The notes under the pieces were generated by a model, which was not told where the DNA came from, searched no databases, and saw nothing but the letters and a program-made list of their open reading frames with translations. 64,000 bases of DNA from Leptospira venezuelensis (GTDB lineage: Bacteria; Spirochaetota; Leptospiria; Leptospirales; Leptospiraceae): positions 310,001 through 374,000 of the forward strand of contig NZ_NETS01000011.1 in the NCBI RefSeq assembly GCF_002150035.1. Reading direction: 5' to 3'. Position numbers and translations under genes: made by a program. This document shows positions 1 to 9,242 of the stretch, in pieces (the stretch's first letter is position 1; the number at the start of each line of letters is the position of its first letter).

Positions 1-1
1 A

Positions 2-361
2 GCACTTGCTGGTTGGGCAGAAGACGTTACCAAAAAAGTAAACAAACAACTAAAAGAAGAATGGTTTAATCTCACTGAGAATAATACAATCATTCTTAAG
101 TTTACTGGATTGGATGCAGATGAATCCACTAAATTCAAAGATGATCTTGCAGAATTAACTGCTGCAAAAGACATCAATGTTAGAACTAGCAATACAAGTG
201 GTTCCGAGTGGGAAGTTACCTACCCTGGAAAAGACGCTCTGTTTATGGACGAACTAGTCTATAAAAAGGACAGGGGATTTACTTTCTTAGCTACTAAGAA
301 GATGAATGTTAAGTCCGCTGCAAGAGGCGTAGTCACTTTGGAGTTTACTCCTAATAAATAA
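2..361 (+). CDS. C-terminal part of an unknown protein (5' end outside the window)
   Basis: The frame is open from base 2 to a TAA at 359-361, so this is the last 119 codons of a gene that starts before the window. The protein is soluble-looking and charged, with many Lys, Asp and Thr residues, and ends in alternating strand-like segments (for example VVTLEFTP). It has no membrane segment or recognisable motif. I do not recognise the family. A rho-independent terminator follows 27 bases after the stop, so this is the last gene of its transcript. A surface or periplasmic protein would fit the composition, but that is a guess. Confidence 0.7.
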   Translation, partial: ALAGWAEDVTKKVNKQLKEEWFNLTENNTIILKFTGLDADESTKFKDDLAELTAAKDINVRTSNTSGSEWEVTYPGKDALFMDELVYKKDRGFTFLATKKMNVKSAARGVVTLEFTPNK

Positions 362-388
362 TCGGTCTTATCGATCGATTTAAAAAAA

Positions 389-415
389 GCCGGCGAATTA
401 ATCGTCGGCTTTTTT
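389..415 (+). terminator. Rho-independent terminator
   Basis: A 7-bp stem (GCCGGCG with CGTCGGC, one G-U pair) around a 7-base loop is followed by a T run. It lies directly after the truncated first gene. A run of A residues before the stem means it may also work on the other strand. Confidence 0.85.
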
Positions 416-503
416 ATTTTCACCTTCTTGCTACTCTCAAATCTTTTTCATATTCGAATTGACCCTAGTTAGGAGAAAAATACCGTATAAGAATATAATT
501 AGA

Positions 504-2555
504 ATGTCCCATAATAATTCACTTAACTATAGACCAGACATAGACGGACTAAGAGCAATAGCTGTTCTTTCCGTTTTAATTTATCATGCATTTCCTCAAT
601 GGTTGCCCGGTGGGTTTATCGGAGTAGATATTTTCTTCGTCATATCCGGCTATCTAATCTCCTCGATTCTTTTCAAAAAAATGGATACGAACGAGTTATC
701 TTTTTCTGAATTTTACAAGCGAAGAATCCACAGAATTTTTCCTGCACTTCTTCTAGTGATATTTATTTCTTTAGTATTTGGATTTTTTGCTCTTTATCCT
801 GAGGAATATTCTAAATTGGGAAAACACTCCGTTGCTGGGATCTTATTCTTTTCAAACTTTACATTTTTAAATGAGGTCTCTGATTATTTTAACCCAGTCT
901 CTGAACAAAAACCTTTTTTACACCTTTGGTCTTTGGCAATTGAAGAGCAATTTTATATAGTCTGGCCATTCTTGTTAGTCGCTGCTCGTAGATATAGACG
1001 ACTTCCTACCGAATATTTCCTAATCGCATTAATTCTACTTTCGTTCATCTTTAACGTCATTGATACTAAATATAATCAAATTAACGCATTCTATTTACCA
1101 GTCTTCAGATTTTGGGAGTTACTATCAGGTTCCTTGCTTTCATGGATTCGAATATATCGCCCTTCACTCTTTCGATTTTCCTCCGACAAAGAAACTGACG
1201 AAGTCAGCCCATCTTTTTTCAATATTTCGAACTTAATTTCATTAGTCGGATTTTCTCTAATCGTAATTGGACTCGCTTTGATAGACCGCAGCACTAAATT
1301 TCCGGGATTTGCTGCGGCTATCCCAGTTTTAGGGGCTGTATTTCTCATATACGCAGGAGCAAATTCTTGGTGGAACAGAAAAATACTCGGATCACGCTTA
1401 CTAGTTTTTGTAGGATTGATTAGTTTCCCTCTATATTTATGGCATTGGCCTTTATTATCTTTTTCGAATATAATAGAATCTGGATCTCCTCGCTGGGAAA
1501 TTCGAACCGGTGCTGTTATCTTATCTTTTCTATTTGCCACTCTAACTTGGGCATACCTTGAAAAGAAATTACGTTTTAATTTTCAAAAAAAGGTAACTCA
1601 AGGAATTTTAATCGCTGCTTTGTTTATAGCAATTATTGGTGAAATCGTCTTCTTATCTGGAGGAAAAAATCACAATGATGCAAAACCATCTGCCTTATTA
1701 GAATATCAAATCGCGACTATGTTCGAGCAAACCAAATGTTCCGAATCTTTTTTCCAAAAAATCGGTGGAAAGATCGAATTCTGTAATTACCTGCAAGTTG
1801 GAGCTGAGCCAGAGGTCGCGCTAATTGGTGACAGTCATGCGAATCATCTTTATTATGGGCTCTTTCAGGCGTATGTTAAAAAGATGAACCGAAACGTGAT
1901 AAACCTGAGTAATCCGGCCTGCGCAGGATTATACGGAGTAATCAGAACACCTGGTACGGAACGTTGTTCAATGTTCGATGGTATATTCGAATACGTAATT
2001 GGTAACCCGAAAATAAAAACAGTAATCTTAAGCGATCGAGGATCAATGTATATCGGTGAGAGTTCGCCTGATCGAAAAGAAATTCCTTGGGACTATAAAA
2101 TACGAAATCAATCACGTCCCGACCTGAATTCAAATCAATCCGCGTATGAATATTCACTTATTTCGACAGTGCGAAAATTATTAGAGCACGAAAAAGAAGT
2201 TATTTTGGCTGTAGATATCCCTGAATTAGATTTTGATCCGGAAGCTTGCGGAGCTCAACGTCCTATACATTTCTATAACTCTCAATTAAAAGATCCATGT
2301 GCGATCTCTAAAGCGCAGTTCGAAACTCATCGTAACGCTTACCGAGAAATAATAGAAAAAGTCGCAAAAGAATTTTCAGGCAAAAAACTGAAAGTCTGGG
2401 AACCTTGGAAATCCCTTTGCGATAACAACTATTGTTGGGCTGCGAAAGAAGGAAAGATACTGTATTCAGATAAACACCATTTAAATTATATCGGCTCTGA
2501 ATTAGTAACTCAAAGTTTAATGTCAGGAATAATATTACCTCCAGAAAAACTTTAG
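504..2555 (+). CDS. Acyltransferase 3 family membrane protein with C-terminal SGNH domain
   Basis: This is a 683-residue OafA/YrhL-type O-acyltransferase. Residues about 8-370 form the multi-pass acyltransferase 3 domain, opening with RPDIDGLRAIAVLSV and containing the FFVISGYLI and SLAIEEQFYIVWPF signatures. The C-terminal third is an SGNH domain with block I VALIGDSHANH and a late D-x-x-H (SDKHHLN). Such proteins carry acyl groups across the inner membrane and add them to surface polysaccharide or LPS. The ATG at 504 is preferred because it sits just before the conserved RPDIDGLR; an in-frame TTG at 459 would add 15 unconserved residues. An AGGAG at 471-475 lies far upstream of 504, so the start is not fully settled. 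The sugar target cannot be told. Confidence 0.88.
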   Translation: MSHNNSLNYRPDIDGLRAIAVLSVLIYHAFPQWLPGGFIGVDIFFVISGYLISSILFKKMDTNELSFSEFYKRRIHRIFPALLLVIFISLVFGFFALYPEEYSKLGKHSVAGILFFSNFTFLNEVSDYFNPVSEQKPFLHLWSLAIEEQFYIVWPFLLVAARRYRRLPTEYFLIALILLSFIFNVIDTKYNQINAFYLPVFRFWELLSGSLLSWIRIYRPSLFRFSSDKETDEVSPSFFNISNLISLVGFSLIVIGLALIDRSTKFPGFAAAIPVLGAVFLIYAGANSWWNRKILGSRLLVFVGLISFPLYLWHWPLLSFSNIIESGSPRWEIRTGAVILSFLFATLTWAYLEKKLRFNFQKKVTQGILIAALFIAIIGEIVFLSGGKNHNDAKPSALLEYQIATMFEQTKCSESFFQKIGGKIEFCNYLQVGAEPEVALIGDSHANHLYYGLFQAYVKKMNRNVINLSNPACAGLYGVIRTPGTERCSMFDGIFEYVIGNPKIKTVILSDRGSMYIGESSPDRKEIPWDYKIRNQSRPDLNSNQSAYEYSLISTVRKLLEHEKEVILAVDIPELDFDPEACGAQRPIHFYNSQLKDPCAISKAQFETHRNAYREIIEKVAKEFSGKKLKVWEPWKSLCDNNYCWAAKEGKILYSDKHHLNYIGSELVTQSLMSGIILPPEKL

Positions 2556-3091
2556 GTTGGATGTAATATTTTCCCGTATTCAATTTCGTGTTTTTCGAAT
2601 GTTTGCCAAAATTTAGGAACTGATTCCTTATACAATTTGGAAACTAAGATATCCAAATGAGTATGCCATCCGGAAGAAACCATAAGTTTACCGAACTCAT
2701 CATTCAGTTTATAATGGCGAAGAGTAAGAAGAACTTCTTCTCCTTTCTCTTCCAATTCGATACGGACTTCTGAATCGGGATGCCAAGTAAAACTTAAAAA
2801 GCGAGGCGGATCGATCGCTGTAATTGTTTCGACCCCGCTAATGCCGTTTTCCATTGCCTTAAATCTGTCTGGATAATTTTTTTCATCGGAAAGAGAAGAA
2901 TGCAAAAAGTTTAATTCTACTTTTCCTCCTACCTTCAGCTCCATAGTTCCAGAAGCAAGCCATGTGCCGCGCTTCTCAGAATCAGTCAAATATTCCCAAA
3001 CAGTTTCGATTGGACCAGGTAGTAGCCGTTCAAAACGAACCTCACTTGAGGAAACAAATTTACCGTACGTTCTATTTTCCGATCTGTTCAT
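2552..3091 (-). CDS. SRPBCC (AHSA1-like) family protein
   Basis: This 179-residue protein starts its domain with SEVRFERLLPGPIETVWEYLTDSEKRGTWL, typical of the START/AHSA1 fold, and contains the downstream PPRFLSFTWHPDSEVRIELEE strands. Members bind small hydrophobic ligands or regulate partners; the ligand here is unknown. The gene begins 4 bases after the ArsR gene with a good AGAGGG ribosome site, so the two form one operon. ArsR-SRPBCC pairs are common in bacteria and usually self-regulated. Its 3' end overlaps the convergent acyltransferase gene by 4 bases. Confidence 0.85.
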   Translation of the reverse strand: MNRSENRTYGKFVSSSEVRFERLLPGPIETVWEYLTDSEKRGTWLASGTMELKVGGKVELNFLHSSLSDEKNYPDRFKAMENGISGVETITAIDPPRFLSFTWHPDSEVRIELEEKGEEVLLTLRHYKLNDEFGKLMVSSGWHTHLDILVSKLYKESVPKFWQTFEKHEIEYGKILHPT

Positions 3092-3095
3092 CAGA

Positions 3096-3416
3096 TCACC
3101 CTCTCTGCTTTTTAATCTTATTTGCTTTCAATTCCTTTTCCAAAACGTCCAATCTTCCTTCCCAGAAAGTTTTAGCTCTGTCTAACCAATCTTGGATCTC
3201 TTTCCAACCTCTGTAATCCAACGAATGGATCCTTCTTTGGCCATCCACTCTCACTTGGATAAGATTGGTTTCTCTTAAAACTTTCAAGTGCTGAGAAATC
3301 GCTGCAGAACTAATATCGAAATGACCGGAGATCTCGCCTGCCCCCATTTCCCCTTCGAATAGAAGTTCTAAAATTTTACGCCTGGTAGGATCAGAAATCG
3401 CATCTAAAGCGTTCAT
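3096..3416 (-). CDS. ArsR-family winged-helix transcriptional regulator
   Basis: The protein is 106 residues from the ATG at 3416, or 108 from the ATG at 3422. It has the ArsR family opening (LDAISDPTRRKILELLFEG), a helix-turn-helix (AGEISGHFDISSAAISQHLKVLRE) and a wing (NLIQVRVDGQRRIHSL). No metal-binding cysteine motif is present, so it belongs to the non-metal subgroup usually found with SRPBCC proteins. No Shine-Dalgarno sequence precedes either ATG; instead a 44-bp palindrome abuts and overlaps the 5' end. A TTGACT hexamer within it is 17 bases from AAATAT, which would start the mRNA at or near the ATG at 3416. A leaderless, autorepressed message is therefore plausible. Confidence 0.9.
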   Translation of the reverse strand: MNALDAISDPTRRKILELLFEGEMGAGEISGHFDISSAAISQHLKVLRETNLIQVRVDGQRRIHSLDYRGWKEIQDWLDRAKTFWEGRLDVLEKELKANKIKKQRG

Positions 3417-3420
3417 GGGC

Positions 3421-3464
3421 ATATATTTAAGTATAAACTTAATTAAGTCAATACTTAAATATAT
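3421..3464. promoter_or_regulatory. 44-bp nested palindrome, probable ArsR operator/promoter
   Basis: Perfect 14-base arms (ATATATTTAAGTAT at 3421-3434, its complement at 3451-3464) surround a second perfect 12-base palindrome (ACTTAATTAAGT, 3437-3448) with the same centre. Only two base pairs of the 44-bp dyad mismatch. It contains four TTAAG/CTTAA half-sites. It overlaps the start of the ArsR gene, which is where an autoregulator would bind. Confidence 0.7.
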
Positions 3465-3530
3465 AAATAAAGGCTTTTTGCGAACTTAACCTTAGGGTCA
3501 AACCGAGGTCGGTAAATGAAATGCTACGAA

Positions 3531-4298
3531 TTAACGAAGTAAAAACTGAAGGGCGTAAGTATTTTTAGGATTCAGTTGAAGTGTCTTACATAAATAAAAT
3601 CGATTCTTATCCTTATCGTTCAGATAATAAGCGGTTTCGGTTAAGTAAGCATAGTTCTCTATCACAGATGGATGAGGTGCTTGGTTTCCATCATTGGTCA
3701 TGGTTACTCCAAAAAGAGATAACTCCAAGTAGGACTCTGCGGTTTGCCACTCTGCTCTATCTAAATAAATTGTAGCAATCTTCCACTCTATGTCATTAAA
3801 ACCCAGGACAATGACTACTTCGCCTTTTTTTCGAATCCCATCCTGCACATCAATTTCATGATGCACGCGCTTATATAGATCCAAATAGAATGCAATAAGC
3901 TTATCGTCCTTTCCTCGATTTTGCTGACTCCAGTACCAAGATTTGGCGTATAATTCCCGAAGATTTAAATCCTGATCATACTTGGAAAGAAAAGGTTCTA
4001 ACAAGGTTTTTACTTCGGAAAACTTCCTAGCTTGATAATCCAAGAGCGCCTTATCCCATATTTTCTGATTTTGACTTAAAAAATTTTGATGAGCACTGGC
4101 TGGAACAGAGTATTCTAAAAACCTTGTTATTGAAAAATTCCCCTTCCCTTTCATTACAGAGATATAATATGGACTCTTTGTATTTGAACAATCCAAAGTA
4201 AATGTATTATCAGAGTCCGGCCCGGGCTTTTTTCCCGAATTAGTGGTTGCACAATTTAAACCTAAAAGTATCGCAAAGATGAGTAAACCACGGAACAT
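3531..4298 (-). CDS. Predicted lipoprotein with TPR-like helical repeats
   Basis: The 255-residue protein has a short signal sequence (MFRGLLIFAILLGLNC) with lipidated Cys16 in a spirochaete-type lipobox. The rest is mostly helical and resembles degenerate tetratricopeptide repeats (for example QKIWDKALLDYQARKFSEV and AEWQTAESYLELSLFGV). Such proteins sit in the periplasm or outer membrane as scaffolds. No partner gene is linked: it stands alone between the ArsR operon and the flagellin genes. The function is unknown. Confidence 0.75.
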   Translation of the reverse strand: MFRGLLIFAILLGLNCATTNSGKKPGPDSDNTFTLDCSNTKSPYYISVMKGKGNFSITRFLEYSVPASAHQNFLSQNQKIWDKALLDYQARKFSEVKTLLEPFLSKYDQDLNLRELYAKSWYWSQQNRGKDDKLIAFYLDLYKRVHHEIDVQDGIRKKGEVVIVLGFNDIEWKIATIYLDRAEWQTAESYLELSLFGVTMTNDGNQAPHPSVIENYAYLTETAYYLNDKDKNRFYLCKTLQLNPKNTYALQFLLR

Positions 4299-4523
4299 TC
4301 TAGACTACCTATAGGGAAAGATGTTCAAGAATTTCTGTGAAACTATAGAAAGAGTCAAGCTAAATCGTTCAATTTCAAATGTAGACAGTAGTTCCCAAAC
4401 AAATACTATTTACATTTTTCTATAAACAACTCTCAATTTTTTAGCAGAGCTTGTTTAGAAAAATCGAATTTAGACGAATAAATAAATAGAAAGAATTTTT
4501 ATAGGGATCTCAAATCATTAGAT

Positions 4524-4555
4524 AAAAAAAGCCACCGGAGTTTTCATCCGGTGGC
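4524..4555 (-). terminator. Rho-independent terminator after the first flagellin gene
   Basis: A perfect 9-bp stem (GCCACCGGA, 4531-4539, with TCCGGTGGC, 4547-4555) and 7-base loop are followed on the minus strand by a run of seven T. It lies 16 bases past the flagellin stop, so this flagellin is the end of its transcript. Confidence 0.9.
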
Positions 4556-4570
4556 GCCTGTTCCCGAAAA

Positions 4571-5419
<849 letters not shown>

Positions 5420-5524
5420 CCTACACTCCTTGTAGAGAGTTTCCGGAGGATCTCCCTATCCTCCGATCGGACATGACCTGTCCGGTGCTCCGGGATGGAC
5501 CCGGTCGGACCACCCGACAGGTCA
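5420..5524 (-). promoter_or_regulatory. Structured 5' leader of the first flagellin gene
   Basis: On the transcript, an 8-bp hairpin (5444-5451 with 5458-5465) has a hexaloop AGGGAG. A 5-bp hairpin (5421-5425 with 5431-5435) then holds the Shine-Dalgarno AGGAG in its loop. Further upstream UGACCUGUC (5516-5524) can pair with GACAGGUCA (5474-5482), enclosing smaller stems, but the same downstream segment can instead form a local CGGACA/UGUCCG hairpin (5468-5473 with 5479-5484). The UACAAGGAGUGU around the ribosome site resembles the CsrA consensus RUACARGGAUGU with one extra G. Confidence 0.6.
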
Positions 5525-5787
5525 TTTTCTCCCGAGGAGATTTAGGATATTTTCAATCAACCGCAATAAAGCCGACTAACGCCAGCAATCTTGCAAAAAT
5601 ACAATAAGCTTTAGGTTATTACTAACCCGGTTCGGTTTCTTCGGAATTCCTCCTTGGAAAAGGAACCGGAAAAAAATTGGGGAAAGAAGAATGCTGGACC
5701 CGACGTTTTTCCTGTACCTTTTCGTTAGGTCTGTAGACAACGATAGCCGCATACGCGGCTTCGGAGTTTTACAGAAAAGTTCCCGGT
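5525..5787. other. Non-coding spacer between the two flagellin genes
   Basis: Together with the leader and terminator described separately, this makes a spacer of about 400 bases without a gene. It must hold the promoter of the first flagellin gene, but I find no convincing sigma-28 or sigma-70 pair. A 6-bp hairpin (AGCCGC/GCGGCT, 5745-5760) is present. A minus-strand TTCC-AAGGAG-GAA segment near 5650 looks like a flagellin ribosome site but has no start codon after it. Confidence 0.4.
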
Positions 5788-5809
5788 GCGGGAGCATCAC
5801 TGCTCCCGC
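5774..5809 (-). terminator. Probable terminator after the second flagellin gene
   Basis: A perfect 9-bp GC-rich stem (GCGGGAGCA, 5788-5796, with TGCTCCCGC, 5801-5809) and a tetraloop lie 17 bases past the stop. The T tract on the minus strand is short and interrupted, so termination may be partial. Confidence 0.65.
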
Positions 5810-5825
5810 TGCCGGAAAGTCCTAA

Positions 5826-6671
5826 TTACCTAAGTAACTGGAGGACAGACTGAGGTCTTACGTTAGCTTGTGCTAACATTGCAGTTCCTGATTGAACCAA
5901 AATTTGGTTCTTAGTGAATGCAACAGTTTCCTCTGCCATATCCGCGTCCCTGATTCTCGACTCTGAAGCTTGGATGTTCTCGTAAGCTACCATTAGGCCT
6001 TTAGATGCATGCTCTAAACGGTTATAGTAAGCTCCAAGATTTGCTCTTTGTTTGTTGATTTTCATTAAAGCATCGTCAAGAAAGCCGATTGCTTCGTTTG
6101 AAAGTTCCGCAGTAGAAAGAGTCAAAAGTGTTCCGTCAGACTTGATCAAATTCAGAGCCTTAGCGGTCATAGTTGCGATATAGACACGTTCCCTCTGGTG
6201 CTGGTTCGGTCCGATGTGGAACCACATAGAAGCGGTTCTTGATCCACGAGCGAAATCGCCTTGGAGCAATGCCATCTTGTTGAACTCTGCTTGGGAGGAA
6301 ATGCGATCAATTTCGTCTATAAGCTGAGAAACTTCTACTTGGATCATCTGACGGTCTTCTGCACCGTAGATTCCGTTGGAAGATTGGATAGCAAGTACAC
6401 GGACCCTCTGGATGATATCATTAGTTTCCTGCAGATATCCTTCAGTTGTTTGGATCAGGGACATGCCGTCCTCAGTGTTTCTCTCCGCTTGGCGAAGTCC
6501 TTTCACCTGAGTTCTCATTTTCTCGGAAACGGCTAGACCGGATGCATCATCCCCGGCGCGGTTGATACGCATACCGGAAGAAAGTGCCTCCATGTTTTTC
6601 GCCACTTCGTTGTTCTGGAACTTCAGAACGCGGTGGGAGTTAATCGCGGCTAAGTTATGGTTAATGATCAT
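5826..6671 (-). CDS. flaB: Flagellin, FlaB family, second paralogue
   Basis: This is a 281-residue FlaB flagellin, similar in length and along its whole sequence to the paralogue downstream. The N-terminal MIINHNLAAINSHRVL and C-terminal ASESRIRDADMAEETVAF blocks are intact. It has no signal peptide and is expected in the core of the periplasmic flagellum. The ATG at 6671 is chosen over an upstream in-frame start because it matches the paralogue and follows an ideal AAGGAGGA at 7 bases. That site lies in the loop of a GUUUC/GAAAC hairpin. Keeping several FlaB paralogues is typical of Leptospira; they may differ in position or level in the filament. Confidence 0.95.
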   Translation of the reverse strand: MIINHNLAAINSHRVLKFQNNEVAKNMEALSSGMRINRAGDDASGLAVSEKMRTQVKGLRQAERNTEDGMSLIQTTEGYLQETNDIIQRVRVLAIQSSNGIYGAEDRQMIQVEVSQLIDEIDRISSQAEFNKMALLQGDFARGSRTASMWFHIGPNQHQRERVYIATMTAKALNLIKSDGTLLTLSTAELSNEAIGFLDDALMKINKQRANLGAYYNRLEHASKGLMVAYENIQASESRIRDADMAEETVAFTKNQILVQSGTAMLAQANVRPQSVLQLLR

Positions 6672-6719
6672 TTGTTTCCTCCTTGAAACTGAGATCATGA
6701 GCCCGGCGTCCGTGCCGGG
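6672..6719 (-). promoter_or_regulatory. Structured 5' leader of the second flagellin gene
   Basis: The transcript forms a 6-bp GC hairpin (6702-6707 with 6714-6719) with hexaloop ACGGAC. About 18 bases later a 5-bp hairpin GUUUC/GAAAC (6674-6678 with 6685-6689) has hexaloop AAGGAG, the Shine-Dalgarno sequence. Both loops contain GGA, as in the other flagellin leader, although the stems differ in sequence. Confidence 0.6.
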
Positions 6720-7064
6720 ATCTGTGCTGGTTTGGTTTTGGTCTTTTTTCTATATGTTTAAATGAAGGCTGATATCTGGGATAAACCTAGAAATTCAGGG
6801 TTTCCTTCAGATATATCTTCGGTGAAGCGCATGGCCTAGATTAATTTTAATGAATTCGAGGAAATTCGCTAATTTTAGCCAAATTTTGGCATTTTTTAGC
6901 GATTTTCGGAGAAAGGAAGAAAAAGGATTTGGAGAATTTTTCTAAAAAATTTTCCTTTTTTGGGCTCATCTAAAGGTTCGAACGAATCGGAAATTTCCAT
7001 AAGCATTTTTTTAGAAAAGTCACCGACTGAGTTATTCTCACACAAATCCCCTAACCTTCTCTGC
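6720..7064. other. Non-coding spacer upstream of the second flagellin gene
   Basis: The spacer is AT-rich and without a credible gene. A nested hairpin (CGCTAA, 6867-6872, with TTAGCG, 6896-6901; inner GCCAAA/TTTGGC) lies between the DUF1361 gene and the flagellin and may end the DUF1361 transcript. The flagellin promoter should be here. A minus-strand TATAGA near 6750 lacks a good -35 partner, so I do not call it. Confidence 0.4.
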
Positions 7065-7763
7065 TTAGCGTCTTATGGTGCTTTTCAGAACATAATTTAT
7101 TCTCATAGCGCCAAGGGACAATGCGAGAAGATAAGCAACAACCATCCCGCAGGATAAAAATCCAATCACCAAAAAAAATTTCCAATTACTGCATACAATG
7201 TGGAGAAACTTCCAGGAATCTAAAATTAGAGACTGAGGATTTCCAACCAAGTCCCATGAATTCCATCTATAAAATCTGCCGATACAAACTCCTAAAATAG
7301 TAATTGGAGAAACAAAAACAACGAATACCCAACCAAACCACTGATTGACCTTATCGTTCAATACTAATTGTATCATTCTCAAAGATATAAAACCTGAAAA
7401 TAACCCACACCAGGAAAAAGAAAAGATCATCAAGATATCAAACCAAATAGGAACCATATTCCTAACCCTTAAATGAACGAAATCAGTAACAATATAAGGA
7501 GCATTCGGAAAGAATAATAGCCAAAGCCCTAACAAAGCAAAAAATAATAAACCTATCTTACGCCTTCTAAATTCATAATATGTATAAATAAAATAAGAAA
7601 TAGCCAAAGGAACTACGGCTAAAAACAAATTCCAAACCAAAAAAGAGAAACTTTTCTCTTTGGAAATGGAGATACGCATTGCGACTAAAAATACGCTTAC
7701 AAAACAACTTAAAGAAAATACAAACAATTGTTGGATAAAAGGAATTTTACTGATTAATTTCAT
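7065..7763 (-). CDS. DUF1361 family integral membrane protein
   Basis: The 232-residue protein has about six or seven membrane segments and the family signature FFPNAPYIVTDFVHLR near residue 85, with the preceding NLFLAVVPLAISYF. DUF1361 proteins are uncharacterised inner-membrane proteins found in many bacteria. The gene follows creD on the same strand after about 60 bases, so it may be read through from the cre operon. Nothing in the sequence shows its substrate or role. Confidence 0.85.
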   Translation of the reverse strand: MKLISKIPFIQQLFVFSLSCFVSVFLVAMRISISKEKSFSFLVWNLFLAVVPLAISYFIYTYYEFRRRKIGLLFFALLGLWLLFFPNAPYIVTDFVHLRVRNMVPIWFDILMIFSFSWCGLFSGFISLRMIQLVLNDKVNQWFGWVFVVFVSPITILGVCIGRFYRWNSWDLVGNPQSLILDSWKFLHIVCSNWKFFLVIGFLSCGMVVAYLLALSLGAMRINYVLKSTIRR

Positions 7764-7825
7764 AATTATAACCGGAAAATCCTCTCAGAGAAGATATGGC
7801 CTTCCCTGAAAGGAGATAAAAGATA

Positions 7826-9160
7826 TTAAGCTGGTATTTGATCCTCTTTCGTGCCGAAAGAATACCAATCTATATTTCGAGTGAGATGCATTAGTCCAGC
7901 TAAAGCAAAGAATACTGCTAAGGAACCTAAAAGTAGTGCATTCTCCTCGGACGCGAGGATTACATATAAGAAGATATAAAGAATAGTGAAATATCCTCCA
8001 GCCAGATATCCCCTTTTTTTATCCTTTAACACTGATGTTGCATAATATGATATCAAACCTGACACAGAAACAGATGCACATAAGTATGCCAGATTAAATC
8101 CGATATGCTCAGAAAGAGAAAGATTTAAAACATAAAATACCAACATTGCCGCTCCGATCATTAAATATTGAAGCGGATGCAATATTTTTCCACCGAAAAT
8201 TTCCAAAAGGAAAAATAGCGCAAAACTCGCCATCAAAAACAAGATCGCGTATTTTAAAGATCTTTCTGATTTTAAATAATGATCGGCTGGAATTATAAAA
8301 CGGACCCCATATGCAGAATTGATAATAGATTCTGTATAAGATCCGGTCATATCTTGGATCACCTGCGGATAATTTCTTGCAAAATAGGAAGATTCCCAAA
8401 CTGCATTAAATCCTTTCTCTGATACAGACCTTTCGCTTGGAAGAATTGAACCCTCAAAGGAAGGATCTTTCCAATCCGAATACATTTTAATCGAACTACT
8501 TTTTCCTACAGGGGCCACATAAATAGAATCAGATCCTTTTAAAGGGATTCTTAATGAGAAGGAAATATTACCGTTACCTTCCTTCGGATTTAATTTAGTA
8601 TGAAGTCCTGCAGGGAATAAATAGGAAGAAGATCCTGGTTGCAAAGCAGTGTCATTTCCTGCTAAATTGAATTTTACATCTTTGCCGATACCTTTTGGGT
8701 CAGATACAGAAAGAATTACTCTTGCTTGAGACCATAAAATGTTTTTGGTTCTAGCCGGAAAGTCTGTGAGAGAGGGAGATTTAAAAAACCCTTCTATTTT
8801 GAAATCTCCTGAAAATAATACAGTCTCATAAATGGATCTTTTTCTTTTTTCTGCCTTTAAATCGGAATCAACGGTAAGATTCTCTGGCAGAATATAAATT
8901 TCTCCGCTTTCGCTATCCACTTCTTCCTCATCTTGGACATTCTTTTTAGTTTTCTCTAATTTGTATGGGATAACCAGAAATGGGCCTGCAATTACTTGGC
9001 TTGCACCCCATTTAGAATTCATTTCTTGTACTGCCTCTCTCGATCTGTCTTGCCTTTCGCTAACAAGGGATCCCATCATAAAAAGTGGAATTACGAACCC
9101 GAACAGCATCCCGCCTAGAATAAATACTCTAACACCAATAGAGGTTTTTAATTTGCTCAT
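7826..9160 (-). CDS. creD: CreD-like inner-membrane protein
   Basis: The 444-residue protein matches the CreD (Cet) family: an N-terminal anchor with IGVRVFILGGMLFGFVIPLFMM, the family block WGASQVIAGPFLVIPY, a long periplasmic beta-rich region to about residue 310, and a C-terminal bundle of membrane helices (PLQYLMIGAAMLVFYVLNLSLSEHIGF). CreD is an output of the CreBC two-component system in enterobacteria and affects envelope properties and colicin or beta-lactam tolerance; its biochemical function is not known. Here it lies downstream of creB and creC on the same strand, supporting the same regulatory unit. Confidence 0.92.
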   Translation of the reverse strand: MSKLKTSIGVRVFILGGMLFGFVIPLFMMGSLVSERQDRSREAVQEMNSKWGASQVIAGPFLVIPYKLEKTKKNVQDEEEVDSESGEIYILPENLTVDSDLKAEKRKRSIYETVLFSGDFKIEGFFKSPSLTDFPARTKNILWSQARVILSVSDPKGIGKDVKFNLAGNDTALQPGSSSYLFPAGLHTKLNPKEGNGNISFSLRIPLKGSDSIYVAPVGKSSSIKMYSDWKDPSFEGSILPSERSVSEKGFNAVWESSYFARNYPQVIQDMTGSYTESIINSAYGVRFIIPADHYLKSERSLKYAILFLMASFALFFLLEIFGGKILHPLQYLMIGAAMLVFYVLNLSLSEHIGFNLAYLCASVSVSGLISYYATSVLKDKKRGYLAGGYFTILYIFLYVILASEENALLLGSLAVFFALAGLMHLTRNIDWYSFGTKEDQIPA

Positions 9161-9242
9161 CTATCGCTCCTTTCCAGAAAGTATCTGTTAAGCAAGTGAT
9201 TTGATTATGAGTGAATTGTGTGGATTATGTGAGGAATTGGAC

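Noticed and set aside
6720..6860. Sigma-28 promoter for flagellin
   Set aside because: No TAAA-N15-GCCGATAA-like sequence could be found on the minus strand; only partial matches with wrong spacing.
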